DNA of 42,474 bases, taken from assembly GCF_042665255.1 (NCBI RefSeq), contig NZ_JBHTCD010000038.1, one strand, 5' to 3'. A program made the translations under genes and the position numbers. The stretch comes from Insolitispirillum peregrinum. Its GTDB lineage: Bacteria; Pseudomonadota; Alphaproteobacteria; Rhodospirillales; Rhodospirillaceae. The notes beneath the pieces were generated by a model. It had not been told where the DNA came from, searched no databases, and saw only the letters and a list, made by a program, of their open reading frames with translations. This document shows positions 23,643-31,463 of this stretch, piece by piece; position 1 is the stretch's first letter; each line of letters begins with the position of its first letter.

Positions 23643-23786
23643 GACACGCTGCCGTTCGCTTTGCTTGCTCTTGAACCCGGAGCACCGAAACCCCGAGCCT
23701 GCTCGTTTACTGGACATCCGGCCCGCTGACAAGCGTCCAGCGACACCTGCGGGCCCAGCCCCCTTTTCTGCCACGGAACCCTGCCA

Positions 23787-24308
23787 ATGATTCTGTCCGC
23801 ATCCCCCTGGATCAAACGCTTTGCCGACAGTGTCCCAAGGGATCGTTCGATCCTTGATCTGGCCTGCGGCAGTGGGCGGCATGGCCGCCTGTTCCTGCGG
23901 ATGGGATTGCCGGTGGTGCTGGTCGATCGGGATACGGACAAGGTTCAGGATCTGACCGGCCATCCCCGGATAGAGATCATCACCGCAGACCTGGAAAACA
24001 ACGACCCCTGGCCCCTGCCCAATCGATCCTTTTCCGCGATCATTGTCACCAATTACCTGCATCGACCGCTGTTTCCCCTGCTTCTGCCCTGCCTCGCACC
24101 ATCGGGGATACTGCTGTATGAAACCTTTGCCGCCGGAAACGAACAGTACGGCCGCCCCCGCAATCCCGACCACCTGCTACAGCGGGGCGAACTGCTGCGG
24201 CTGGCACAGGGTGCCGGGCTCGACATCATCGCCTACGAAGACATTCTGGAACAGCGGGACAGTGAGCTGCGCTGCATCCAGCGCATCTGCGCACGCCGCC
24301 CGGCATAG
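23787..24308 (+). CDS. Small class I SAM-dependent methyltransferase
   Basis: 173 residues. Motif I ILDLACGSGRHG, acidic end of strand 2 LVDRD, TADLE in motif II, and motif IV-V IIVTNYLHRPLFPLLLPCLAPSGILLYETF. The length and layout resemble TehB-like or ubiquinone-type small methyltransferases; I cannot assign a substrate. ATG 23787. Divergent from DUF1178 and convergent with the EF-hand gene across a hairpin. Confidence 0.78.
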   Translation: MILSASPWIKRFADSVPRDRSILDLACGSGRHGRLFLRMGLPVVLVDRDTDKVQDLTGHPRIEIITADLENNDPWPLPNRSFSAIIVTNYLHRPLFPLLLPCLAPSGILLYETFAAGNEQYGRPRNPDHLLQRGELLRLAQGAGLDIIAYEDILEQRDSELRCIQRICARRPA

Positions 24309-24312
24309 AAAA

Positions 24313-24335
24313 GGAGGGAGCCTTTCAGCTCCCCC
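24313..24335. terminator. Hairpin between convergent genes
   Basis: GGGAGC (24316-24321) pairs with GCTCCC (24328-24333) around a CTTTCA loop; a TCTTTTCCTC tract lies further down on the plus strand. It can serve both converging genes. Confidence 0.5.
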
Positions 24336-24371
24336 CGGTTCGTCTTTTCCTCAAGCAAAGGCATCTGCCTG

Positions 24372-24998
24372 TTATTTGCCGTTGCCTTTTTCCGGCTTTT
24401 TCGACGGGGCGCAATCGTCGCCCTTGTCTTTGCCCTTGCCCGGCTCACAGGCATCCTTGCCGTGATGGTCGCCTCGGCCCATCATTGGGCCCTGACCCAT
24501 CTCCACGTCCAGAACGCCGTCCTGATTGCTGTCCATCGCCGCAAAGCGCAGGGTCGGCATGGTCAGGAATTCGTCTTTGGTCACCGCGCCATCGCTGTTG
24601 ATGTCCAGCGCCCGGAATTCAGCCGCCTTGTGAGCGGTCATCAGATCACGTTCCGCCTGGCTCGCGCTGGCCAGCCAGACATCCATCCGCCTGGCCATCC
24701 GGTCCATCGCCGGTTTGGCGACCTGCCATTCATCCAGACTGATCTGGCCGTCCTTGTTGGTGTCGATATCGCTGAAACGTTTCACTTGCGGGGCCAGAAA
24801 CTCGTCCTTGCTGATCACGCCATCCTTGTTGCTGTCCAGCATCAGCAGACGACCTTCACCATGCCCCCCCATCATCACCATCGGGGCGTCAGGCCCACCA
24901 TCCGGTCCACCATTTGGCATCGCGTGGGCCGAGCCAACGGCGGTGATTGCCACCATGGCGGCAATGGCGGAAATAACAAAGGGGTGCGAGAATTTCAT
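24372..24998 (-). CDS. Exported EF-hand calcium-binding protein
   Basis: 208 residues from ATG 24996-24998. A signal peptide (KFSHPFVISAIAAMVAITAVGSAHA) directs export. Four EF-hand-type loops are visible: DSNKDGVISKDEF, DTNKDGQISLDEW, DINSDGAVTKDEF and DSNQDGVLDVEM. A charged tail rich in Gly/Lys/Asp with two Cys and His follows (HHGKDACEPG). Proteins of this kind bind Ca2+ in the periplasm as buffers or sensors; no enzymatic domain is present. GGAG lies about 7 nt upstream of the start. The fourth loop lacks the usual final Glu context and may be weak. Confidence 0.82.
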   Translation of the reverse strand: MKFSHPFVISAIAAMVAITAVGSAHAMPNGGPDGGPDAPMVMMGGHGEGRLLMLDSNKDGVISKDEFLAPQVKRFSDIDTNKDGQISLDEWQVAKPAMDRMARRMDVWLASASQAERDLMTAHKAAEFRALDINSDGAVTKDEFLTMPTLRFAAMDSNQDGVLDVEMGQGPMMGRGDHHGKDACEPGKGKDKGDDCAPSKKPEKGNGK

Positions 24999-25216
24999 CT
25001 CCGGTCTCCGTTCGGAAGGCGCTGGCCAATTCCACAAAAGGGGCCACGCTGATGAAGACCGTTATGGGCCTGTGCCATTGAATGCTGTCTGAACCTGCTG
25101 TTTATCTGTTGTTCAGGAAAGGCCGAAGATTTTCAGGGTGATCTTTCTGTTTCACCCACAGCACAAATGCCGTAGGCTAAGCCCTTCTGTTTCCTGTCCT
25201 CTGCGGAGAATGAGCC

Positions 25217-25570
25217 ATGCGAGCCCGTTCCGTTTTGTCCCTCGGGTCTGCCACCGCTGCCGCCCTGTCGCTGTTTGTCCTGTCGACCTCTCCGGCCCAT
25301 GCGCTGGATGGCAGCCTTGAAACGTCGTTCATCAAGTTGATGATGACCTCGTGCATCAAGAACATGAAAGCCAATCAGGGCAAGGACCCGATTCCTGACG
25401 CGAAAATCAACGGCTATTGCTCGTGCCTTGCCACCTCGACCGCCAAAGAGCTTGATGACAGCGAAGTGCAGAGCTACATCAGCAGCGGCGGAAAGGCGAC
25501 CGTCCACATGCAGGCGATGAACGCCCGCATCAACCGCGACTGCACCAAAAGATACCTGCAAAAACAATAA
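25217..25570 (+). CDS. Small periplasmic four-cysteine protein
   Basis: 117 residues. A clear signal peptide ends at SPAHA, giving a mature protein of about 88 residues with four cysteines (one in TSCIKN, a CSC pair, one in RDCTK) that could form two disulfides. Short helices are likely. I do not recognise a named family, though small secreted proteins with this Cys layout are common in alphaproteobacteria. GGAGAA precedes ATG 25217. It stands alone between the EF-hand gene (divergent) and the TetR gene. Confidence 0.7.
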   Translation: MRARSVLSLGSATAAALSLFVLSTSPAHALDGSLETSFIKLMMTSCIKNMKANQGKDPIPDAKINGYCSCLATSTAKELDDSEVQSYISSGGKATVHMQAMNARINRDCTKRYLQKQ

Positions 25571-25682
25571 GGTCAGTCGCAAACAAATAAAAGACAGCCA
25601 TAGAATTGACGGAACGGTTGCCCCGTTGGTCATTTGGAACTATACCAGAGCCTCCATTCCTGAACTGTTGGTTGATCTCTGT

Positions 25683-26300
25683 ATGTCTCGCCGCACCGCC
25701 AGCATCAAAGCCAGCCCCGCACGCCCGTCAAAAAAACGCGACCATCTGGTCACTGTTGCCGAATCCCTGTTTGATCGCGATGGTTTCCATGGCACGGGCG
25801 TCGACCGCCTTGTCGCAGACTCCGGCATTGCCCGAATGACGTTCTACAAGCACTTCCCCACCAAGAATGCTCTGGTGCTGGCGGTGCTGGAGCAACGGGA
25901 CAGCCGTTTCTGGGCGGCGCTGGAAGATGGCTGCCTGCTGCACCAAAGCAAAGGCACCCACCCGGTGCTGGCAATCTTTGATGCCCTTGGCGACTGGCTG
26001 GACCACGACGGTGCCCACGGATGTCTGGTGTTGCGGGCCCTCGGCGAATTTGCCGGCCATGACCTGACGCTGGCTGGTGATGCCGCCTTTCGCAAGCGCA
26101 AGAGCGGCCTGTGGGTCGCACAGCACCTGACCGCCGCCGCCATCGAACAGGCGGAAATCCGTTGCTGGGATCTGGTCCTGCTGATGGAAGGCGCAATGGC
26201 TCTGGCCCCGGTGGTCGGTGGCCGCGACGCCGCCGGACAGGCCCGCCATGCCGCCAGCGCCCTGCTGTCGGCATGGGCTGACGGCACGCCAAAAGGATAA
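25683..26300 (+). CDS. TetR/AcrR-family transcriptional regulator
   Basis: About 205 residues from ATG 25683. N-terminal helix-turn-helix domain: RDHLVTVAESLFDRDGFHGTG followed by VDRLVADSGIARMTFYKHFPTK, the standard TetR pattern. The C-terminal domain is helical with no assigned ligand. The frame is open upstream to a GTG at 25626, but similarity to TetR begins after the chosen start. An inverted repeat AACGG/CCGTT (25613-25617/25623-25627) lies upstream and could be an autoregulatory operator. No target gene is obvious; the adjacent genes are unrelated lipoprotein and small secreted protein. Confidence 0.85.
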   Translation: MSRRTASIKASPARPSKKRDHLVTVAESLFDRDGFHGTGVDRLVADSGIARMTFYKHFPTKNALVLAVLEQRDSRFWAALEDGCLLHQSKGTHPVLAIFDALGDWLDHDGAHGCLVLRALGEFAGHDLTLAGDAAFRKRKSGLWVAQHLTAAAIEQAEIRCWDLVLLMEGAMALAPVVGGRDAAGQARHAASALLSAWADGTPKG

Positions 26301-26382
26301 ACCGGCGACCACATCACAGAGGATGCCGGACAGGCTGCAGGCCGACCCGTGATGGAACGACCCGCACCAGCCCCTTGCATTC

Positions 26383-26424
26383 CAGACCAGCGTGCGTTGA
26401 ATCTGACACAGGCACGCTGGTCTG
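26383..26424. repeat. Dispersed palindrome family A, copy 2
   Basis: CAGACCAGCGTGC (26383-26395) pairs perfectly with GCACGCTGGTCTG (26412-26424), a 13-bp stem with a 16-nt loop. It shares stem and loop features with 8711-8746 (GTGCGTT before and CAGGCACGC after the loop). It sits between two convergent genes. Confidence 0.8.
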
Positions 26425-26437
26425 ACCTTTTGGTCTG

Positions 26438-27127
26438 TCAGCGAATAAACCCGCCATCGCCGACTTCCATCTGGAACTGCCCGGACTTTGTGCGGTCGCG
26501 CGGGCTGTCCAGCGTGGTCACTGGCGGCTTGGCAGCCGAGGGGAACGGCAGCCCCGAACGATCCAGCGCGGCAATCGAGGCAAAGAACGGCGGATAGGCG
26601 GTTGCCTCGTTCAGCGGCCAGACCTGGAAAAACACCTGTCCCTGATGACATCCACTGACGGTCCACCACAGTTCGTCGCTGTTCAGGCGCGTCCCTGCCC
26701 GGGCCGTGTCAAAGGCACCAGAGTGCGCCAGCGTCTCCCACAGCGCCTTCTGCTCGGTCGCAGACATCGGGACCATGATGTCAACGCCAGACAGACGCTC
26801 CTGCAGCGAATCGAGGGTGAACCCCTGGTTGACAATATAGCTGGTCAGCACTTTTTCCTTCAGCTGCCCGTCGGACTGGGCTGTTCCCAGCTCGTAAACA
26901 CGCACCTGATCATCATAGCGACCATTAAAAACGAGACGGAATTGATCCGGCGCGCCCGCACGACAGGCCGTGCGCAGATCATCACCGTTCAAATAGGAAA
27001 ACCACGACGCCTTGCGGACCAGCGGGTTGTCCGATGTGCCTGTGCTGCTACAACCTGCCATACCTGCCAGCGCCAGAATGCTGACCATCGCAGCAACGGC
27101 GCGCCTCTGAGCGCGTAACACCTTCAT
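26438..27127 (-). CDS. Putative lipoprotein, unknown function
   Basis: 229 residues. The N-terminus is a lipoprotein signal peptide with lipobox LAGMAGC and the cysteine followed by SSTGTS. The mature part has no recognised domain; it contains WFSYLNGDDLR, ACRAGAPDQFRLVFNGRYDDQVRVYEL and a Cys in SGCHQGQVFFQVWPL, suggesting a compact alpha/beta fold with two cysteines. AAGGAG precedes ATG 27125-27127. It is divergent from the carboxypeptidase gene. Confidence 0.72.
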   Translation of the reverse strand: MKVLRAQRRAVAAMVSILALAGMAGCSSTGTSDNPLVRKASWFSYLNGDDLRTACRAGAPDQFRLVFNGRYDDQVRVYELGTAQSDGQLKEKVLTSYIVNQGFTLDSLQERLSGVDIMVPMSATEQKALWETLAHSGAFDTARAGTRLNSDELWWTVSGCHQGQVFFQVWPLNEATAYPPFFASIAALDRSGLPFPSAAKPPVTTLDSPRDRTKSGQFQMEVGDGGFIR

Positions 27128-27347
27128 TTACTCATGCTCCTTTTGACCCTGCCAGCGCAGCGTCCAACAGAGATGCCATCACAACCATTCCCCGTTGGCC
27201 GACATCTCATACCCACCTTTGCGCTGCAGTGTGCCTCTGTTTTTCAGAACTTTCTACAAGACAATCGACCATGGACTCGGAGTCGTGTTTTACTTATGGT
27301 ATCTCTCCTGAACGCCCCCTGACAGTCTTGCCCAGAAGAGGTTTCAA

Positions 27348-28673
27348 GTGATCGAAAACGCCGGTTGGAACACCGAAAGGATCGTTCGCCCAGCCCTGCG
27401 TCCTGCACGCACAGCTCTGGCCGTAAACCTGCGTTACAGTCTTGCACTTGCCTTGCTGACCATAACCTTGCTTGCCTCGACAACCGGCGGGGCGTGGGCC
27501 AGGTATGCGTCAATCATCATTAATGCCCAGACCGGGCAGGTCCTGTGGGAAAAGAATGCGGATGACCGCAACTATCCTGCCTCGCTGACCAAGATGATGA
27601 CCCTGTACATGCTGTTTGATTCCCTGGAAAAAGGGAAAACCCGCATGACCAGCCAGATGGGCGTTTCCTCGCACGCCGCCGCACAGGCTCCATCCAAACT
27701 GGGATTGCGACCGGGCTCCAGCCTGCGGGTGGAAGACGCCATCAAGGCGCTGGTCACCAAATCCGCCAACGACGCCGCAGTGGTGATCGCCGAATACATC
27801 GGCGGTGACGAAGCCACCTTTGCCCAGATGATGACCAATCAGGCCCGCCGGCTGGGCATGACACAAACCACCTTCCGCAATGCCTCGGGGCTGCCCAATC
27901 CGGGACAGATGTCGTCGGCCCGTGACATGGCCACCCTGTCGATTGCCCTGCAACGCAATTTCCCCCAGTACTATCACTATTTCTCGCTGCGGGCCTTTGA
28001 CTACAACGGAACGGTCATCCCGACCCACAACCGCGTTCTGCTGAACTATCCCGGTGCTGACGGTCTGAAGACCGGCTTTATCGCCGCCTCGGGTTTCAAC
28101 CTCGCCGCATCGGCCAACCGCAACGGCGTCCGGCTGGTCGGGGTGGTGTTCGGCGGCAAGACAGCCAGCTGGCGCGATCAGCACATGATGGACCTGCTGG
28201 ATGACGGCTTTCGGGTTGCCGGTGGCATGGCCCGTCGGGGCACGCCGGTCCCCGAGGACGACGGCAACGCCCGCAAGGCTCCCAAGGTCGCGGCAGCCCC
28301 CGAAGTCACCAAGCCCGCCGTTGTCGCCAAGGTTGAAAAGACCAGCACCCAGCCCAAAGCCAATGCTGGCGGACAAACCCAGCTGCCCAATACCCTGAAG
28401 AACAGCTGGGGCATCCAGATCGGCGCCTTTTCCAGTCTGAGCATCGCCCAGAATCAGGCCGCCTCGGCCGCCAGCCGCATCCGCAGTCAGGCCAAAAGCG
28501 TTCAACCCGCCGTCACCTCGGCCAAATCCGGAGCCAGCACCCTCTATCGGGCGCGCGTTCTGGGCCTCAGCAGCGAACAGACTGCCCGGAGTGCCTGCAA
28601 CAAGCTCAAGGGCAAGGAAAAGAGCTGCGTCATCATCCGTCCGGGTGCCACGGAAATGGCATACCTGCCGTAA
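27348..28673 (+). CDS. D-alanyl-D-alanine carboxypeptidase with SPOR domain
   Basis: 441 residues. An N-terminal hydrophobic export segment (about 29-50) precedes a class A low-molecular-mass PBP domain with SLTK (S79-K82), SAN (139-141) and KTG (241-243). The enzyme trims the terminal D-Ala from peptidoglycan pentapeptides in the periplasm. Residues about 362-440 form a SPOR domain (SWGIQIGAFSS) that binds denuded glycan at division sites, so a septal role is likely. A Pro/Lys/Ala-rich linker joins the two. The start is GTG 27348 with AGAGG about 6 nt upstream. Typical DacC/DacF-like layout for alphaproteobacteria. Confidence 0.9.
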   Translation: MIENAGWNTERIVRPALRPARTALAVNLRYSLALALLTITLLASTTGGAWARYASIIINAQTGQVLWEKNADDRNYPASLTKMMTLYMLFDSLEKGKTRMTSQMGVSSHAAAQAPSKLGLRPGSSLRVEDAIKALVTKSANDAAVVIAEYIGGDEATFAQMMTNQARRLGMTQTTFRNASGLPNPGQMSSARDMATLSIALQRNFPQYYHYFSLRAFDYNGTVIPTHNRVLLNYPGADGLKTGFIAASGFNLAASANRNGVRLVGVVFGGKTASWRDQHMMDLLDDGFRVAGGMARRGTPVPEDDGNARKAPKVAAAPEVTKPAVVAKVEKTSTQPKANAGGQTQLPNTLKNSWGIQIGAFSSLSIAQNQAASAASRIRSQAKSVQPAVTSAKSGASTLYRARVLGLSSEQTARSACNKLKGKEKSCVIIRPGATEMAYLP

Positions 28674-28679
28674 TCACCA

Positions 28680-29024
28680 TCAGGACTCGTGCCCCAACGA
28701 GCGCGAAAACAGGTGGATCACCAGAATTCCACTGATGATCAAGGTCATCCCCAGCAAGGCCGGGGTGTCAAGACGCTGGTTAAAGACAACCCAGCCGATC
28801 GCACCGGTCAGGGCGATTCCCAGCCCTCCCCAGATGGCATAGGCCAGCCCCAGCGGCATACCTTTCAAGGCCTGCGACAGACAATAAAACGACAGCGCAT
28901 AAAGGACGGCCATCGCCACCGTTGGCCCCAGCCGGGTGAACTGTTCTGATTTTTGCAGGAACGTCGTTCCGGTGACTTCGCTGACAATTGCGGCGGCCAG
29001 CCAGCCATAGGCACTTGATATCAT
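28680..29024 (-). CDS. Small multidrug resistance (EmrE-type) transporter
   Basis: 114 residues and four membrane segments, full length for the SMR family. The essential membrane Glu is at 16 (AAIVSEVTGTTFLQKSEQFT), followed by the conserved AYAIWGGLGIALTG and RLDTPALLGMTLIISGILVI. The sequence is close in style to EmrE/QacE proton antiporters for quaternary amines; guanidinium export (Gdx) is less likely but not excluded. A 17-bp perfect inverted repeat lies 26 bp upstream of the start. It converges with the carboxypeptidase, whose stop is 7 bp away. Confidence 0.88.
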   Translation of the reverse strand: MISSAYGWLAAAIVSEVTGTTFLQKSEQFTRLGPTVAMAVLYALSFYCLSQALKGMPLGLAYAIWGGLGIALTGAIGWVVFNQRLDTPALLGMTLIISGILVIHLFSRSLGHES

Positions 29025-29049
29025 CAGGATTTGCTCTCGGGACGCAGGT

Positions 29050-29089
29050 GCTCAACAAAGATACCAACCAGATGGTATCTTTGTTGAGC
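29050..29089. promoter_or_regulatory. 17-bp perfect inverted repeat upstream of the SMR gene
   Basis: GCTCAACAAAGATACCA (29050-29066) pairs with its exact complement at 29073-29089 around ACCAGA. It is AT-richer than the surroundings and lacks a T-run, so a plain terminator is unlikely. It may be an operator or a transcript structure for the transporter gene. The loop does not carry the ACGR of guanidine-II riboswitches. Confidence 0.6.
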
Positions 29090-29148
29090 GGGCACAATCC
29101 CCGATTCCATGGAGATGCCCCATCAGGGTCCGCCCCCACCGAATGGCG

Positions 29149-29685
29149 TTACGGCCCCCCCGGACTGGGGGGAGCAAACATCTGTCGGATCATTTGATTG
29201 ATCAGGGCCGCGAACTGCTTGTCTCCCGGCTGGTTCGGATAGATCACCGAGCCCCGGACAGCGGCTTCCATCTCGCCGTCATTACAGAACACCGCCAGCA
29301 CCACCAGATGATCGCGGGTCTGGTGTTCTGCCGGAGCCACTCCCTGACACATCTGACGCGGATCATAGCCATCCGGCGGGTCGAACACGAAGCGCAGGCG
29401 GAATTTGGTCTCCATCGCCCGCCGCTCATCGCCAGTCGTACTCAGGGTGCGATAACTGATGCTGCTGCGAACCATCCCCGCCAATGTTTCACTGAACCAC
29501 GTCTGCCCGACCGAGAACGGATTGTTCAACGGCTCGACCAGCAAGGCCCCCCGCGACGCAACATAGTCAAGATAGGTCGATGCCTGACCGCTGCTGTAAA
29601 GAACTGTCGAAACAGGGGCATCCTCGCACGCCCCCAGCAGGGACGAGGCCAGAACAGCAAGTCCGGTGATCACGCGGCGCAGCAT
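29149..29685 (-). CDS. Putative lipoprotein, unknown function
   Basis: About 178 residues from ATG 29683-29685, chosen because GGAGA lies 6 nt upstream; a start nine codons earlier is also open. Lipobox LLGAC gives a lipidated Cys near residue 20. The mature domain has SYRTLSTTGDERRAMETKFRLRFVF and two further cysteines, and ends in a Pro-rich tail. I recognise no family. Same strand as the SMR gene downstream, but the inverted repeat lies between them. Confidence 0.7.
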   Translation of the reverse strand: MLRRVITGLAVLASSLLGACEDAPVSTVLYSSGQASTYLDYVASRGALLVEPLNNPFSVGQTWFSETLAGMVRSSISYRTLSTTGDERRAMETKFRLRFVFDPPDGYDPRQMCQGVAPAEHQTRDHLVVLAVFCNDGEMEAAVRGSVIYPNQPGDKQFAALINQMIRQMFAPPSPGGP

Positions 29686-29713
29686 GGATGGTCTCCGGCA
29701 ACAGCACAGCACA

Positions 29714-29810
29714 ATGATGAAAAAGTACTATGGAACAACAAGGTATATGACTTGGCTAAAAGTATAGATAAAGATAGCTTATCAAACAATGAAGACCGCC
29801 CCCGCATCCC
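29714..29810. other. AT-rich patch between lipoprotein and DUF455 genes
   Basis: The roughly 90 bp from 29714 are far richer in A/T than everything nearby. On the plus strand one frame reads LWNNKVYDLAKSIDKDSLSN without a stop and with low-GC codon use, like a fragment of a gene from an AT-rich genome. It has no start or family I can name. Confidence 0.4.
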
Positions 29811-29819
29811 CCATATGGT

Positions 29820-30674
29820 CTATCCGGCCATCTTTTCATCCATGCGGGCGACCGGCATGTACCATGCCGGTGTCATTCCGGCCTCGGCGCGCGCGGCATC
29901 ATTGAACGGGGGCTTCAGACCACCCTTGTAATGCCGCCCCAGTTCGGTGGCAAACAGGGCGGCAGGATCGGTTCCCTGCCGTTCGGCCACCAGCGTCAGC
30001 CAGCGGACTCCGGCCGCTACATGAGTAATCTCGTCGCGGTAAATGATCTGCAGGGCATCCGCCATTGCCTGCTCTCCCTGCGCCTGCAAACGGGCCAGAG
30101 TCGGCGGCGTGGTATCGAGCCCCCGGGCCTCGTGGGTGCAAGGGACAATGGCCAGACGGGCGCTCAGGCTGTGGGCGGTCTGCTCCGCCGCCTGCCACAG
30201 ACCGTCATGGGCAGGAAACGCCCCATAGTGTTCGCCCAGACCGATCAGCATTTCTTCCAGCATCTGGTAATGCAACGCCTCATCGACGGCAACCTGCACC
30301 CAGTCATCGTAAAAAGCGCGGGGCAAGTCCTGATCGGTAAAGCGGGCCACAATGTCCCACGCCAGATCGACCGCGTTCAGCTCGATATGACACAGGGCGT
30401 GGATCAGCGCCGGTCGGCCCTTGCCCGGCCCGGTGGACCGCTTTGGCATGTCCTTCGGCGGCAACAACTGCGGATGCTCCGGGCGGGCCGGACGGTCCGG
30501 TGGCGGGCAACATCCAACCCCTGCAATGCGCCCGGCCCCCCAGGCATCGGCAATCTGTCTGGTCAGGGCACATTTGTCTGCCGGGGAGGACGTCGTCAGC
30601 ACCAGAACGGCCGCCTCGGCCAATGTTGCTGGCAGATGCTGTTCAGGAAAATCGGTGCAGGCAACAACGCTCAT
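29820..30674 (-). CDS. DUF455 ferritin-like protein
   Basis: 284 residues from ATG 30672-30674, preceded by AAGGGA at 6 nt. The DUF455 signature is clear: ALIHALCHIELNAVDLAWDI, DEALHYQMLEEMLIGLG and DEITHVAAGVRWL. The repeated E/H pairs are the metal ligands expected of a ferritin-like four-helix bundle, probably a di-iron site; the family's function is not established. The frame is open for 180 codons upstream, but that stretch is Arg/Cys-rich and antisense-like, so I exclude it. Divergent from the L,D-transpeptidase gene. Confidence 0.85.
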   Translation of the reverse strand: MSVVACTDFPEQHLPATLAEAAVLVLTTSSPADKCALTRQIADAWGAGRIAGVGCCPPPDRPARPEHPQLLPPKDMPKRSTGPGKGRPALIHALCHIELNAVDLAWDIVARFTDQDLPRAFYDDWVQVAVDEALHYQMLEEMLIGLGEHYGAFPAHDGLWQAAEQTAHSLSARLAIVPCTHEARGLDTTPPTLARLQAQGEQAMADALQIIYRDEITHVAAGVRWLTLVAERQGTDPAALFATELGRHYKGGLKPPFNDAARAEAGMTPAWYMPVARMDEKMAG

Positions 30675-30862
30675 CAACAGTCCCTTTTGCAGACAGGGGT
30701 CACAGGGCAGATCCAGAACAAAAGCAATGATTGCCCTCTTGGCGCTGCAACAGGCCATTGCTATTCTGTCGCAGCAAACGATGCGCTGGAACACAGACAA
30801 CAGCATGCGGCCCATCACAGGATCAAGGCAGCATGCTCTAACAGCTATGGGTAACAGGGACA

Positions 30863-31432
30863 ATGATATTTGGGGGATTGGGTCTGCGCAGCATGATGCT
30901 TGCCAGCATCTGCGCATTCGGGATGGCTGTTGCAGCCGGATCAGCACAGGCCAATGAACGCAGACAGGAAATGGCGTCGTTGCCCGATGCCGAAATTCAC
31001 AAGACGGCGGACTATGTTTTTGTTGAGAAGGGAAAACGCCGCCTGACCGTCTGGCGTGACGGCGGCCTGCTGGCCACCTTCCCGGTTCGTCTCGGACGCA
31101 CTCCGACCGGTGCCAAAAGCCGGGAAGGCGATGGCCGCACCCCCGAAGGCGTCTACAGCATCGATTACCGCAAAAGCGACAGCAGCTTTTACCGGGCCTT
31201 CCACATTTCCTATCCGTCAACGATGGATTCCGTGATGGCGCAAAAGCAGGGGGTCAGCCCAGGCGGAGCGATCATGATTCACGGCCTGCCCAACGACGCC
31301 GACAAGGACGCGGCCAAGCGCATCCACAAATACGTCGACTGGACCGAAGGCTGCATTGCGATGACCAACAGCGAGATTGACGAGCTGTGGCAGATGGTCC
31401 CGCCGGGCACACCGATCGAAATCATCCCCTGA
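30863..31432 (+). CDS. Periplasmic L,D-transpeptidase (YkuD domain)
   Basis: 189 residues. An export signal ends near SAQA (residue 30). The YkuD catalytic block is present: His140 in IMIHG and Cys164 in WTEGCIAM, with a Thr where Ser is usual two before GC. The C-terminus SEIDELWQMVPPGTPIEIIP is typical of a proteobacterial group that includes YafK-like enzymes. It would make 3-3 crosslinks or cut the attachment of anchored proteins in peptidoglycan. The start ATG 30863 has AGGGA very close, so an alternative start is possible. It stands near the D,D-carboxypeptidase but is not in an operon with it. Confidence 0.85.
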   Translation: MIFGGLGLRSMMLASICAFGMAVAAGSAQANERRQEMASLPDAEIHKTADYVFVEKGKRRLTVWRDGGLLATFPVRLGRTPTGAKSREGDGRTPEGVYSIDYRKSDSSFYRAFHISYPSTMDSVMAQKQGVSPGGAIMIHGLPNDADKDAAKRIHKYVDWTEGCIAMTNSEIDELWQMVPPGTPIEIIP

Positions 31433-31463
31433 CTTTTGTGAGACAGCATGGAATGAGGGTGGA

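Noticed and set aside
29050..29089. Guanidine-II riboswitch for the SMR gene
   Set aside because: There is one long hairpin, not two short ones, and the loop is not ACGR.
30675..31220. N-terminal 180-codon extension of the DUF455 gene
   Set aside because: It overlaps the L,D-transpeptidase on the other strand, is Arg/Cys-rich, and the internal ATG has a good ribosome binding site.
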